This document shows positions 35,601 through 47,913 of a stretch of 64,000 nt of DNA, piece by piece. Both the position numbers and the translations under genes were made by a program. The DNA comes from Dictyophora rubrovolvata (taxonomy: Eukaryota; Basidiomycota; Agaricomycetes; Phallales; Phallaceae), in NCBI GenBank assembly GCA_029959195.1, contig CP114122.1:2542001-2606000 (forward strand). Direction: 5' to 3'. A model generated the notes under the pieces. The model had not been told where the DNA came from, searched no databases, and worked only from the letters and a program-made list of their open reading frames with translations. The first letter of the stretch is position 1; each line of letters starts with the position of its first letter.

Positions 35601-38600
35601 CTGATTTTCAATAAACCTCCAAACTGCACAGCCTTCGCGTGGCCACCCCTGGCTGGGGAAGTTGGAACCACAAACCCGAAACCAAGCCTAGTCCATTTTC
35701 AGTATCGCGATATATACGCTGTACACTTGAAAAAAAGAGCGGTGCAGGACATAAACAAGGAAAACACGAGCTGTTTGATAACCACAAAGTCCGACGTCAA
35801 ACGTTAATGTAAACCAACCCTGTCTAACACGAAACATTGTCATGATCACGATCCATTTTTCCCAAAGAAAGAGAGGGGGGGAAGGATCTAAGAGACTCGT
35901 TTAGATCTTAGATGGAGATGAAATATTAAACGAGCCGAATTTCAGTTGCTGTGCCTGCCGCCGCCAGTCATGAGATCCGTGAGAAGTCGTGAAATATATG
36001 AGGTTCTTAATGCATATATGACTTGGTTTTTCTGCAGCGTTGTATTCGGGTTGTTTTACGAGTTGAATGTTGAGTTTTTATCTCTATTGTTGATAGAATC
36101 CCGTCATGCCGGACTAAGTTCCAGTATTCAATTGCAGGCGGAGTCGATCGTACTAGCACCACCCTAGACCCAGTAAACAAAACAATGACGTTTCTCGCCT
36201 ATTCCGAGCCCCGAACAACCACCCTAATTCGCTTCACTTACCAGGTGACAAACTAGTCCGAGTCTTGTCAGATCTACACAGCAGTGGCGCGTTCGGCGTC
36301 TAGATGAGGAGACGGAGATGAAGATAAATAAATGCGCACTGAATAAGACAACGTTTTAAAATCAGCTGCTGAGTTATAAATCTCGTTTGAGATATCAACT
36401 CGGCTCAGGAAATATACGGCGGAGTTGACAATTCAAAGCTGTGATTTTTTAGTGGCTCGTTTGCTTGGTGGTGTCAGGTGGTTGCCCAATCATGTATGTA
36501 GTATTCCATGTTGAAAAATTGTGACTGCATAGCTGCCACAGGCGGGTAGTAATGGACTATCTGACATCCCTTCCTCAGCGCCCTTAAGTCGACAATCGAA
36601 GAAACAAACACACTACTTTTAGCACCTTTCAAGTTCTAGAAAACTCCAGGTCCAGGCTATCACTCAAGATACAAGATTCCAATATGACGAACGTTGGACC
36701 TATTAGCCGAGGGATATAGATAGACGGAAAATCCAACTAATCAGTCTGAGATTGATGAGATTGAACCTAAACGTTATTTTCTGATAAAACGGTGATGACG
36801 GTACAGAGCCGCTAAGCTGATTAGTATGTACATATTAAACATAGAAGCGTACCGAAGCATACATACATATCTCAAGCATCAGGGGTCTTTTGGCAAAGCC
36901 TTTCTGATCGGAGTTACTAAATACTGATAGAATTCGAAGTCTTGAGGGAGAAGGAAGGAAGAACAGAGAGAAGATTTTGAAAGGGTAGATTACCCGTAGA
37001 TAAACGAATGAACATTAGTTAATAAATGACAGGTCACTGCGGAATGGGTGGAATGTATGATTGGAGAAAATTCCGATAGTCAATACGCCAGTGCCACTGA
37101 AAGGGCGGCGCCAGTGGCGAGATCGGGACAGAGGAGGTGGAGTAAGAGGGTGATTCATTTAGATGGCCATTACAAACGCTGTTTAAAAGGTATTTTGATC
37201 CCCAGTGGCATATGTAGCATGCCATAGGAATTACCTGGACGCAGTGCCAATTGTCAAAAAGAAAAGTTGATGAAAAAGACCCCAAATTCTCGAGGCCACG
37301 CTAGTCTGAAGTCCCGAGTTCCCGAAGCACCGAATAACATTTTCGAAGTCAACCTGATGATTGAATTATGGAAGATTGGTGGATTCATATGTAACGGAGA
37401 CTTGAGATATGGAAGGAAGGGGCGGTTTACTGGCCAAGAAGTGGATCGTGGAGCCAAGCTCAGAGAGGATTCCCATCATCATGATAGCCACAGGGAAAGA
37501 TTTGTATGAGACATAGGTACCACGGCGGATAGAAAGAATCGGCTTGTAAATGTCTTTCGGACATGCAACTTGAACCCTCTCTCGTGATGAATTTAGAGCT
37601 TGCGACTCAAAACAAGACAGGAGGTATCCAGTAGCATATTTATGTTTGGAGTCCGTATATCGGGAAAGTCAATAACAAAGCGATGGAAGTGGTCAAAGCA
37701 GGGAACGGACGGCGGGCGGCGGGCGGCGGGAGAACAGTAGGTGATACTCGACGCCCAGATACGAAAATGAGTCGTCTAGTCGAGACAAACCAGGACAGGT
37801 TGCTGAATTGGGGCCGGCGATCCGGATATTAGTCTTGTTTCCAGAATTCTTCGAGGCGGTGTTCAGAATTTTTGTTTCAGCCAAGCTGTGTGGAGTACGA
37901 GACAGTTAGATGAAAAGTTACATCGATCCAGCTAGTTGAAATGTATTGTTTGAGCGCAGATTTGTTGAGCAGCGATATAGGAGAACATAGCTGTGGCAAT
38001 GTGAGATATACATTGGTATTAGGTCTTTTTTTGATATCTATAACAGATTGTACGAATGATTGGTCATGATGAATTAGGAAAGAAGAAGAAGGAAAGAAGT
38101 CTCAACACGCACTGCCTGTCAACAATATATTGTATATCCGATTTATTATTGGCGATTTGAAAAAATTGGGAAAGAGGGTTCCTCGGATCTATGGGAGAAT
38201 TACGACTTATCGATAAAGAAATCAATACCACGTCGGAATATCTTGTTTGGGTGAGGAAACTCTGAGTAAACAACGGGAAATTTGCGAACGGTAGGCTTTT
38301 GGTACAAAATACGATTACGAGTTATTGCCCCATTCTGTTGCCGCAAGTGGGATATCAAAGACAAGACGTGATATTGATATGAAAACAAACCAAACAAAAA
38401 AGACATATTTCGTTGCGAAGGACCGTCAATTATGCAAAAAATAGCAAACAAAAAATTACGGTGACCAAAGGCCTATCCGTGTAGCGAACAATAAATGAGG
38501 TGTTTATTTTATTCGTTGATCCAGTGCCTACAGGTTTGAAGATTAAAGGGTCAGGCGTAAAGGGTTGAAACTCCAACGAGAACAAGAGCATAAGAAACAG

Positions 38601-38952
38601 ACAAGACGGTCTGGCGACAGTGGGAGCTCTTGCATGTGTGATGCACTTGTGACGCTCGAAAAAACTCCGCGACCCTAAGAGTCCAGATTGGGAAATCAAG
38701 GTGATATTATCATTATTATTATTTTTCACAAATTTGTAGAAAATATTTTGTTTTATTTGGAACTCCGCCGTTTATCTGAGATCTCTGTCCTCTTCGCTCC
38801 AAAAAGTGTCATAGCAAAATGCGGTCCCTTCTGCAAATGGTATATAATCTGAAGGCGAAACACAACATCTCCCTCTCATCATCATCCCTCACTTCCTTGC
38901 GCCCTTCTTCACATACTCATTCTCCTCCTTGCTCTTAACTTTCTCACTGGCA
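32639..38952. other. 6.3-kb gene-poor stretch
   Basis: No gene can be supported. Weak candidates on the minus strand at 37034-37510 read short hydrophobic pieces (FPVAIMMMGILSELGSTIHFL) that could be exons of a small membrane protein, but I could not chain them. A G-rich tract lies at 37711-37730. The last 150 bases before 38953 include a TATA-like tatataatc at 38840-38848, probably the promoter of the DUF6699 gene. Confidence 0.4.
37711..37730 (+). repeat. GGC/GGGC tandem tract, possible G-quadruplex
   Basis: A short tandem of GGCGGGC units contains three GGG runs and several GG runs within 20 bases, in otherwise AT-rich intergenic sequence. It meets a loose pattern for quadruplex formation on the plus strand. 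A role is not shown by context. Confidence 0.6.
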
Positions 38953-39741
38953 ATGGCATACACAACGGCATACCCCACTGTCGCCTCATACTTTGACAAA
39001 TACCACCAAAATGCGACAAGGCCGTCATCGAGACCAGCACTGCGCCGTTCCTCAACATCTCGCACACCGGCTTCTCATCCAGCCCCAATGCCAACCGTAA
39101 CGCCAATGTACACTCATGACTCTCCTATCTCACCATTCTCGTACTCATCCGGTTCCAGCTCCAGAACTCGTTCAAGGAGTTTTTCAAACCCAACGCCAGT
39201 TGTTGATCCTCTACTGGCTTATCATTCTCATCCATCAAATGTTCTCCTCAACTACGACTTCTCTCATCCTGCATCACAAGCTACACTGAGACGTTCCAGC
39301 TCAGTTCCGGTGGGACTGTCTTCTACAGACCTGAACAGACCAGCTGCATACCCACCGCTCAACAAGATGTACATTACATGTCCTTATCTCCCATGGACAA
39401 TAACCGTCTACCCACTCTCTTCTCGCCCTGATTTTGTGACCGTAGGGGACATCCTCGAAACCGTATTCCGCTCTTTACGTAAACATGTATCTGGCCAAGA
39501 GTGGCACGCAGAGGACAGCAGAACACGAGAGAATGTTCGTCAAGCTTGGCTCCGTCGTGTCAAGCGGCAACACACACACAAGGATAGGGAATACGAGAAA
39601 GCTAATGGACTTAGGAGAATCGATTGGCTTGAGAAGGCAACCTTCTTTCAAGGACTCGAGCCCTCCAAAGGAAACAAACATACGTGGACTTTGCATGTCA
39701 GACAAGGCGACAAGACCGTCAAATTTTGGAACGGGTCGTAA
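38953..39741 (+). CDS. DUF6699 family protein, copy 2
   Basis: A single exon encodes 262 residues. I chose the ATG at 38953 (MAYTTAYPTVASYFDKYH) over the in-frame Met at 38929 because the start region then matches copy 1. A Ser/Arg-rich N-terminus leads into the DUF6699 domain: NVLLNYDFSHPASQATL, PAAYPPLNKMYITCPYLPW, VTVGDILETVFRSLRKHV, a basic RRVKRQHTHKDREYEKANG, then LRRIDWLEKATFFQGLEP and WTLHVRQGDKTVKFW. The last 100 residues are nearly the same as in the gene at 27580, so these are recent paralogs. A TATA-like tatataatc lies about 105 bases upstream. Function unknown. Confidence 0.85.
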   Translation: MAYTTAYPTVASYFDKYHQNATRPSSRPALRRSSTSRTPASHPAPMPTVTPMYTHDSPISPFSYSSGSSSRTRSRSFSNPTPVVDPLLAYHSHPSNVLLNYDFSHPASQATLRRSSSVPVGLSSTDLNRPAAYPPLNKMYITCPYLPWTITVYPLSSRPDFVTVGDILETVFRSLRKHVSGQEWHAEDSRTRENVRQAWLRRVKRQHTHKDREYEKANGLRRIDWLEKATFFQGLEPSKGNKHTWTLHVRQGDKTVKFWNGS

Positions 39742-42700
39742 TTTAGGATGGTCGTTTTCTTTCCTCTCTCTGTGTCTTTTTTTTTTATCCGGCATCGACT
39801 CTCGTACCCTGGGATATCGGGAATATCCGTCTTGTTTCGGACCTCATATCAACTTATTGTCAATGCCCAGGACGGCATTGCAGGGACCTTTTTTTCAAAG
39901 CTTGACGTTATTATTATGACTTGCCATTTTTCTTCACCTTACGAATTGATGATTCGTCACGTTTACTGTTTTTCCCTATTTGAGACTCGCATTGTATAAC
40001 ACTCAGCTGCAATGTTTACTAGTACTTGGCATAATAACAATACAAAAATATAACTTCTCTAATAATGAAAATAAGAAGATGTGTGATAGACCTGAGAGTT
40101 GGGGCTATACATGCACACGAGTTTCGCACTTCTCACTCCAATTTGTGTGTAGCTCCACTTTGAAACAGACATTTTGGCACTGAAGTACTGACGCGTCAAA
40201 TAAGAGCGTGATGATCCTGTGACAAGTCGTGCCTAAACAAAAGTTTTGAACCGAAAACTAGTTAAAACGCGTGAGAACGCGTCGTGTACCATGACGTAAC
40301 CTCTCTCTTCTCTCTGATTTGAACACCATCATATCATACTTAGGAAGAGGTGGAGACCTGATCTCCTTCTACAACTCTTCCTTTCGATTCAACTCCACTT
40401 CTCTATACACTGCACGCCTTTTTGATAGATAGTACTCTATTCTAGGATCCAATTTTCCCCTGGTCTAGATAAATGCATTGCTTACGTTGTTGAATTTTTT
40501 TCCCTGGCAGTAGTGCGGGGCTGATAGATCTATGGACTTTAAGTGTACACGTGGATCAAATGCCATGACTTGGGATAATTCTTCGTTAAAGAAAGAGGTT
40601 AGACAGAGTAAGAATTGGGGTTGGGATTCGGATTAGAATTTCGGGGCTTGCACAGGCACTTATGTTTGAGCCAACGAAGCTCGAGCCATGGGCAGAAAAA
40701 AAAACACAAATTAATCCAATATCGCATGTCCAAGTCCGACAATGGAACTGGTATGTTGTACTTTAACTCATTCATCTCAATAACTTCCGGAGTCTGTGCA
40801 GATCAGTGAAGCTGTTATACACGTATGTATGTACACCAACTACATACACGCATTTTGTGGCTGATTGGCCATGGCATAATATTAATAGTGAACCGATCTA
40901 TGGACAAAGTATTTACATGTCACCCTACACTCAATATCACGAAATTAAAAACACGCCCGTCGGCGATTTTTGACTACAAAACTCGGATGTGTCGATGGGT
41001 CTGGTCCTTGACCCATATGGTCTGGACGGCTTGTATTCATCTAACTTCTTTCCCCTAGGTTGTAGATAAGATGTTAATAAACACACATATCTTTTCAGGT
41101 CCGGGTGCGGATATCCATATTGAGTACTCTCCGTCGTAGATCAAACAGACACTTCTATTTCAAATTTTCGTTTTCAATATTTCCTCATCATACCTTTCGT
41201 GTTCATCCATGTGCAACAAGTTCCAAAGGGCAGCCACAAATTAAGAACTTCAAAACCTATTGAAAAATATGAAGTGTCTTCCATATGGAGAATAGTTCTA
41301 AAAGCGAACTCTCTGAACCAGACACCTAACCCGCTCAAGCTCAACATGGTTAGTCTGTCTGAAGCTTCAGGGACGCACAACCAAAAGGGTTTAAAACTCG
41401 CATTTGATGCACGCGAATCAGTTCAACTTGAACTATCGTCCGTTTTGTCCAATCTCTTTCCTTCACCCGTCAGGGTACGGACGTGCGTATCAGGACAAAC
41501 AGCTGTCAGTTAACAATACGTGGCTGCTCAGGGATGTTAATACGTACTTATTTTCCGAAACTGCGTTTTCAACGAGAAGCAGAGTAAGTAATATGAGTTT
41601 TGATTTGGAGGGTATCCTTTTGCTACACTACCCATGCCTTACATTTGCCTATTCGCACCGCCTCGGCGATCCGTCCAATCCCGACCCACAACACGACGCG
41701 CGACAGCCACGTTCAGTGGACAAGAGTGTTTTGTCCAAAACACGCCTCATTTTCAGTGGTAGGTTATGTTGTTGATTATATCACTTACCTTCATGCTTTT
41801 TCGGAAGGCTTTCGGGTCCACAAAATTGTTTATGAAGTGGTGGTACCATTGCTTACTAAAAGTCATATTACTTCTTGGACACGAACTACTTAAAACGACG
41901 AGAACTTGCGTTCTTTATGATAAGTGTCTTATCTTCACTTAACAGTTATTGTGTCCAGTCTCAGGTTTGTCCGTACTGTCCAATTTTGGAATGAGGCCTT
42001 AGCCTTGGGTTTCAAGTAAGTTAATCTCATGCCGCTGATGCTATGCAGCTGACTTTGTTGTGCCTCACGTTATTATTTTGGGTACAGGGCTGGATATATA
42101 CTTACTTGTAAGGTGTATATATGATTCGTGCCAACACTTGAGAAAGCGGCCGAAAATTATGCCGTAGCTCTGTAGTAGGCTAGCAGGCGCTTTTGTTGCT
42201 TGCCTCGAGGTTGAACGTTAATACTCAGGAAAACCGAACATCCATTCACATCATGACTTTGTCGATGGGTTATTTACTCTGTATGAGGTCATATTTAGAC
42301 CTTTGCTTTTCCGCTTCAATAATTACAGTTTGGAACTCATCGGTAATACTATTATTATACCGGAACTAAAATTTCCACACTTCTAAACAAAGTCTTATAG
42401 ACTCAACCAGATTCTCCATGCTATTGTTAATTAAATCCCCATCAGCTCATTTTTTGACCCTCATTCGAAGGACTCAGCAGAATGAACAGTTAAAGACTTA
42501 TGTCATAATCAATTACTAGAGGCACATTCCCCGTCAAAGGGGTGTATGCATACATTTCTGGTCCAGGATCCCTACCCTTCTATTCCATTTGGTTGTTTAT
42601 ATAAGCGGCATAAACTATGCATATCACGGGATAACATTATTCCTTTTACCATTTGCAAAACTTAGGGACCCCCCATTTCATAGTTTCTCATTGGGTAACT

Positions 42701-44583
42701 CTCTGCTTAATATCTCATTGACAGATATGTTGAAGAACTCAGATTTATCCTTCCATCGAAGCCAATATGTTCTTCCTGTATGCATGCAACAGGAACCTGA
42801 TCAAATATATTTGAAATCTCAAAAACATCGTGATACCGAGCGTACACGTTTTCGAGCTTGTCAGCTTGATCATTTGTGGAGCATCAAATCTCAGTTATAC
42901 CTATATTTTTCAGAAAACCAGATACCAACACCGATTCAAAGTAGCTCCAAATAGTTGAACCTTCATTTACAAATAAAAAAACACGAGCTTAAGATCCGTC
43001 CATAATAGTGTGCCGGCGCTTCGTATCGGTCTTCGCCGACCCAATGCCCTGCTTCAACACATACCATACAAGGTAACGCGTATCTTTAATACGAACACGA
43101 ACACGGTGGAGCCACTTTGACGTCGACGTCGACAAGACCCACTTCCGTTTTTGGAAAAAAGCCCTCAGAGGTGTCAGAGTATTCAATGATAAGTAAACAA
43201 TAAGTGCACGATAAGGGTCTAAAGTACTTATCTGGTTTGATACGTGTGCTTTTTGCCGTTTCGGGAAGAACTGTTCAATAGTCTATACCTGCTGGCATGC
43301 TGGTGAATTTTCTGCGGGTTATTGGAGAGGGTATCGTGGAGGCTCCAACTTGAGAGTGCCAGTGCCATGTCATGAGTCGTGTCAATGGATAGTATTACGC
43401 TGTGATAGGCTCAGTTCATGGAAGTCTCGTTGTGTACTGAAACTTGCAAAAAGTGAATAACTTGGAAAAGTAACAAGGTACAAAATTATACAAAGCTTAT
43501 TGCAAAATCAGATCTAGTTTATAAGCATACTCACCTTCCCACAGCTTAACTTACCCGGAGAAATCTGCACACGTCACTACGATCAAGGCACCACTTGGCC
43601 ACTGAAGCGTGGACTGCAGTAATCGGGATGAACCGAGTAGAAGCGATAAAAGGGGAAAGAGGAAAGAATCATCGAACCACCAGCTTGCGGAGATGCTCTG
43701 TAATTCTCACGAAAAGAACTCTTCACGTAACAGTTGCCTCTTATAGGAGAGAACTGAATTTATGGCGGATTCCATCATTGAATAAATCCACCAACTTGTG
43801 GCCTCCGAGTCGCTTCCATATTTCATACCCCGCATTATCCTACATTACATTCGTATATGATTAGTCATTTCAGATTCTTAAATCAGTATTATTTTAGGAC
43901 ACCACATACCCGCCAGTCAAGCTACTTCTTCATATAGGGATACCGTAAGACAGATGACTGTTCAACAATCAGGTGACCTGTACCAGCTGATCACTTATCG
44001 AGCTTCGAAAGTAAGACCAAGTCAAGGATTGTGGGGGGGCAAGTGCTTTACAATGTGTACGTACCTGCATATCTACTTGCCTGCGTGTATCAGGCATACT
44101 CGGGCTGTGGTTTGCGGTGGTGCAATTGTATCAAACAAGCCAAGAACACCGTATAGCCTCATCAAATTTTGATTATGCAGGCGGGCAAAGGCGTCAGTTG
44201 GCAATAGAAGTGGAGCGTGTTCAGGTGAGGGTTATATTTTGGGAAAATCTTAGAAGGCGCAAGAATTTAACCACAGGTGAGCAGTTGTTTCTATGACAAA
44301 ATTAAACTGGGAGGAGAAAAGCTTTGAATGACTTGGTTAGAGCTTTTTAATAATAAAAAAGTCGTGTTCTCACTTATCGGTAAGTGGGCTTCTTGTTTGT
44401 TTTGTATGTTTGGATTTATTGATAGCCACACAAGCTTCCAGTTGCTAAGTCGAAGTTGAAAGCTGTGGAACAATCCGATATGAACTCGTTATGAAGAACA
44501 AACGTGCTTACCGTTTTGAGGCCTTACCGCGCCATTTGCGGTCCCAAAAGGGCATTAACGATCTTCTCTTTCCCATGAGCACT
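39742..44583. other. 4.8-kb gene-poor stretch
   Basis: Only short, motif-free open frames on both strands. I saw no repeats, element ends or RNA genes that can be defended. Confidence 0.45.
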
Positions 44584-44877
44584 TCATAGCCTCATACAGA
44601 AGACGGCGGCACAGTTCAACGAACCAGTAGCGGGATTATCTGAAAAGACAATCATAGTTTGATTGATACACGTGTTCTGTTGGCAAGAACTATATATAAT
44701 CAAGGAGATCGGACACACCGGGGACAAGTCATAAAGTTGGTGAGCCAAGGCAAGAATGAACTCGGGCATGGGCTTTCCCCGCATTAACGCATGTTCAATT
44801 GCCAGCTTGACAGATTGATTCGCAAACTTAGCATTTAAGGTATTGATTTGACTCTGCTTGGCTGACATGAAGACCAT
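44584..44877 (-). CDS. Possible small hypothetical protein
   Basis: The frame from the ATG at 44877 reads MVFMSAKQSQINTLNAKFAN, then a helix-like LAIEHALMRGKPMPEFILALAHQLYDLSP. After this an intron-like segment (gtgtgt to ttttcag, about 87 bases) may follow, so the true C-terminus could differ from the one at 44584. I do not recognise it and the support is weak. Confidence 0.25.
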   Translation of the reverse strand: MVFMSAKQSQINTLNAKFANQSVKLAIEHALMRGKPMPEFILALAHQLYDLSPVCPISLIIYSSCQQNTCINQTMIVFSDNPATGSLNCAAVFCMRL

Positions 44878-45672
44878 CTGGCGGTGCTGTTTATATTTTT
44901 GGGGGAGATACGTGCGAAGCCCGGCTTCATAATTTGGCTACATAGACACCATCGTGTTTGAGCGCGTTTGACATCTGAAATTGAGGTACCATGATAACTG
45001 AGATATCGCGTCAATTTCTAAACATACAACTGCCCTCACACGCGATCCCGAAGAAGCATGGATGGAACCCATCATCCACCGTCGCCGAAAACGGTATGAG
45101 AAACGTGGATATCTGGTTCGGATAGGCGTATTTCCTGTCTAGACTCTACACAACAACGTGCACAAGGTTAGACCACTTCTCTTCTCGGTCCCCTACTCTT
45201 CTTGATTTAAGAAAAACCGGTGGCAGCTGGTGTGCAGTTAAAAACACACCTATAACATTTAATTTCCTTTCTTTCCATCCAACGAATCCAACACAAATTG
45301 TTATCGATATACAACGTCGATAAGTATGCTAAGTATAGAATGAGAAGCAAAAAAAACTAGAGGTGAAATGTGACAGGCTAAATGTCACTACATAATTTTT
45401 TTCACCCTTCTATTGCCTCTAACAAATTACCGAGTTTATTTTTTTATCATTGACAATTATCTAACGAATATTTTGTATGAGTGAGTCGTGAAGCTGAAAT
45501 CCTAAATCATTTATATTTATGTTCAACAAGTTTCATGATGGCAAGCAATACAAGGTGATCAATATCGATCAAACCTAAGACGACGCGCAAAGTAAGGTTA
45601 CAGTAGATGGCTTATACAAGCGTCAATTAACTCCATAAAAAAAAGTACACTAACACGATATGTCTTTCCTCA
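44878..45672. other. Intergenic, nothing supportable
   Basis: AT-rich sequence with short open frames only. The right end borders the 3' end of the third DUF6699 gene. Confidence 0.4.
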
Positions 45673-46428
45673 TCACAAGTAACTATCCTCTCGGTTCAAC
45701 TCAGCCAATTCCATTCTCCGCATCGAACCAGACAGCTTCGTTAACCCAACAAATTTCGTTCGTCTGCCGACGTCATCTACACGCCGAAATCCCACCCTCT
45801 TACCCCTCTCGTTCTCCCATTGCTTCTCTTGAAACCGCTTCATAGCCTGCCAAACTGGATCGTGAACTCTCATGTTAGACGGAGGTTCCATGTCTCTAAC
45901 CCGTTCTTGCATGTATTCGTATACTCTCCATAACACATCCCCAACTCTAACGTATCCCACTTTAGCCAAAGATTCAATAATGAACTTTGAATGCGGGAAT
46001 TCGGCGCTTGTTACCTCCATTTGCCCACATGGCGGGTTCGTAGCGGGATCGTAAAGGATTTTATGGCCTTTTCGGTTGAACTCGTAAGGGTCTTTTTGGT
46101 TAGGAAATGGAGAAGACCGTGTATCGAACCACCAAAGCTCGTATAGCCTGTCAGGTACTGGATATCCATCTAATGCTTCGTGAAGTGTCAATGCGTGTAC
46201 GGAGGGATAGGTATGCGGTTGAGACGTATAATCCCAGCCTGAGGGCCAAGTGGGATAAGCAACGTGATTGGGGTCATAATACGGCTCGTAAGTATATTGC
46301 GGCCCTTCTTTTCTGCCTGTGAATGGAAGATCAGTCGTATCGATGGGTTATTGATTAGTACTATAAGAGTAAAGGAAAGTATAAGGTTTTTCCTTCTTAC
46401 AGAGCTTCCTGAACCATTTGAATACCAT
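45673..46428 (-). CDS. DUF6699 family protein, copy 3
   Basis: Two exons, 46428-46401 and 46316-45673, join in phase to give 223 residues. The start MVFKWFRKLC followed by RKEGPQYTYEPYYDP is typical of this family, and this is why I chose the ATG at 46428 rather than a longer frame starting at 46607. The domain reads TLHEALDGYPVPDRLYELWWF, PATNPPCGQMEVTS, YVRVGDVLWRVYEYMQERV, then GFRRVDDVGRRTKFVGLTKL, and ends MELAELNREDSYL. It is more diverged from copies 1 and 2 and lacks their basic insert THKDxEYE. Function unknown; likely cytosolic. Confidence 0.8.
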
Positions 46429-46908
46429 GATTGCCCTCCGAGAGTAGGTATTATGCTTTCTGTCGACCCTTTTTGGTATCCTTTGGCTGACTGGACCTCG
46501 GTCTCGGTAGCACTATGATAGACGGAGTATTGATCGGCGAACTGGACATTCGCCGTGAGCCCCCAAAAATACATAAGCAAGGCACCGGTGTTCTCCATAT
46601 CGCCCACCGTTTGACCGCTGCATGCTTCGGATATTTTAAGTTGAAGAATTAATCCGAATCATATAAGAAATAACTTTGACTCACTGATTGCTTTAGGCTT
46701 TGCTATGACAGTCTAAAAAATCAGGTTGCTTATGTAGTCGCTGAAGGTCTTTTGAGCCCTTGCGACCTATATATTGTAGGCTTGTAGCGGCGACACTCGG
46801 ACAAATTGAGAAAGGAAATATCAAGGTGAAAAGGTACTGTTATTTCGACCAATTTGTCAACATACAAATATCCATATTCTGATCAATCCAATGATATCTA
46901 CGCTTAGC
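46429..46908. other. Intergenic between a DUF6699 gene and carbonic anhydrase
   Basis: About 480 bases hold the promoter of the DUF6699 gene and the terminator of the carbonic anhydrase. No gene is seen. Confidence 0.45.
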
Positions 46909-47795
46909 CTAATTTGTGATATTTTTGATGTTGACGGGCGGTCGTAAAACTTCGATGAAGCCATTTTCGATATGGTACAACCAACTATGAATATAAATCT
47001 CTCGATTTTCACATTTGGCCTTCAAGATGACTTCCGTCTTACTGATATTCTCGACCTGAAGCGGAGAACAGTCAATCAGCAACGAAGCTGAGGGATAAAC
47101 TTCTTGACTCATTACCTGCATCTTGATGTTCTCATCAATAACTAATTCAACAGCCTCATCTTCAGGAAGGTCTGGATCTATTTCCATATCGATTACACGT
47201 TGGGTAAGGGGTGCCAGCCACCTGAAAACGATTATATGATGAATCACGGAGTGCAAGAACGGACAGCGGTAGTTACGCACTTTTCTAATGGAGTCCCAGT
47301 AGCTGGTGGACATGGACCAGTTCTGGCGGCCTTTAGAGCCGCCTCGGCACCACCACAACGACTACGGCCTGCGACGATGACTATTTGAAAATCAACATCC
47401 GTATTTGGGGTAATAGACCATTGGTAAACGTACTATGCCCGATACTAGGTAAATTCCCGACGCTGTATTCCAAAACAGCTGCGGCAGAATTATCATCAAC
47501 AGGGAATTGGTTGGCTGTATTGCGGTGCGTAAAGATTTCGCCAGGCAACGAAGCTGTGATGACGCTTTCCGGAACTCTAGAGTCAGAACAGCCTATCCAA
47601 AGGACCTGAGAAAAAAAAAGTGATGGGGTTAGCAGCAAATTCTTGCTTCCCGCTAATACTTACTTCTGGGTGTTGTCCTTCTGCACTGTCGTGGAAGAAA
47701 TTAGGATGAGAAGCATTCAACTCTATGGCCCAATCTTTATTGGAAGACAAAAGTTTGTTTATGATATCAGGGGAAGGAGGGTTACTCATTTCCAT
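46909..47795 (-). CDS. Beta-carbonic anhydrase with the zinc-ligand His replaced by Arg
   Basis: Beta-carbonic anhydrases interconvert CO2 and bicarbonate using a zinc held by Cys, His and Cys (the yeast homolog is Nce103). Five exons join in phase: 47795-47664, 47605-47434, 47380-47281, 47221-47116 and 47055-46909, giving 218 residues, a normal length. The first motif [14 protein letters not shown]-type reads [15 protein letters not shown], with ligand Cys and the Asp-Arg dyad intact. THRNTANQF and [14 protein letters not shown] follow. The second motif, usually VVGHxxCGG, reads VAGRSRCGG here: the His codon is CGT (Arg) at 47364-47366, one transition away from CAT. The second Cys is kept. 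The rest, [12 protein letters not shown] and [15 protein letters not shown], is well conserved. The change would be expected to weaken or abolish zinc binding unless it is a sequencing error or a polymorphism. Confidence 0.9.
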
Positions 47796-47828
47796 CGGTG
47801 ATCACAGTGCTCGGTGACGATGCTCGTT

Positions 47829-47842
47829 GGGGGGGGGGGGGG
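47829..47842 (+). repeat. Poly-G run of 14
   Basis: A homopolymer of 14 G lies just upstream of the carbonic anhydrase start, about 35 bases from its ATG on the other strand (poly-C in that gene's 5' flank). Such runs are error-prone in sequencing and unstable in length. Confidence 0.85.
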
Positions 47843-47913
47843 TCGAGTAAGAGGAGATCATGGCTTTTTATATGCAAAAACCTATTCAAGGCACTGTGCT
47901 AGAAGCCTTGCGG

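Noticed and set aside
37034-37510. Possible small multi-pass membrane protein on the minus strand.
   Set aside because: Hydrophobic pieces are present but no chain of exons in phase with start and stop could be built.
46188-46607. Longer N-terminal frame for the DUF6699 gene at 45673 starting at 46607.
   Set aside because: Its splice phase does not fit; the MVFKWFRKL start at 46428 joins in phase and looks typical of the family.
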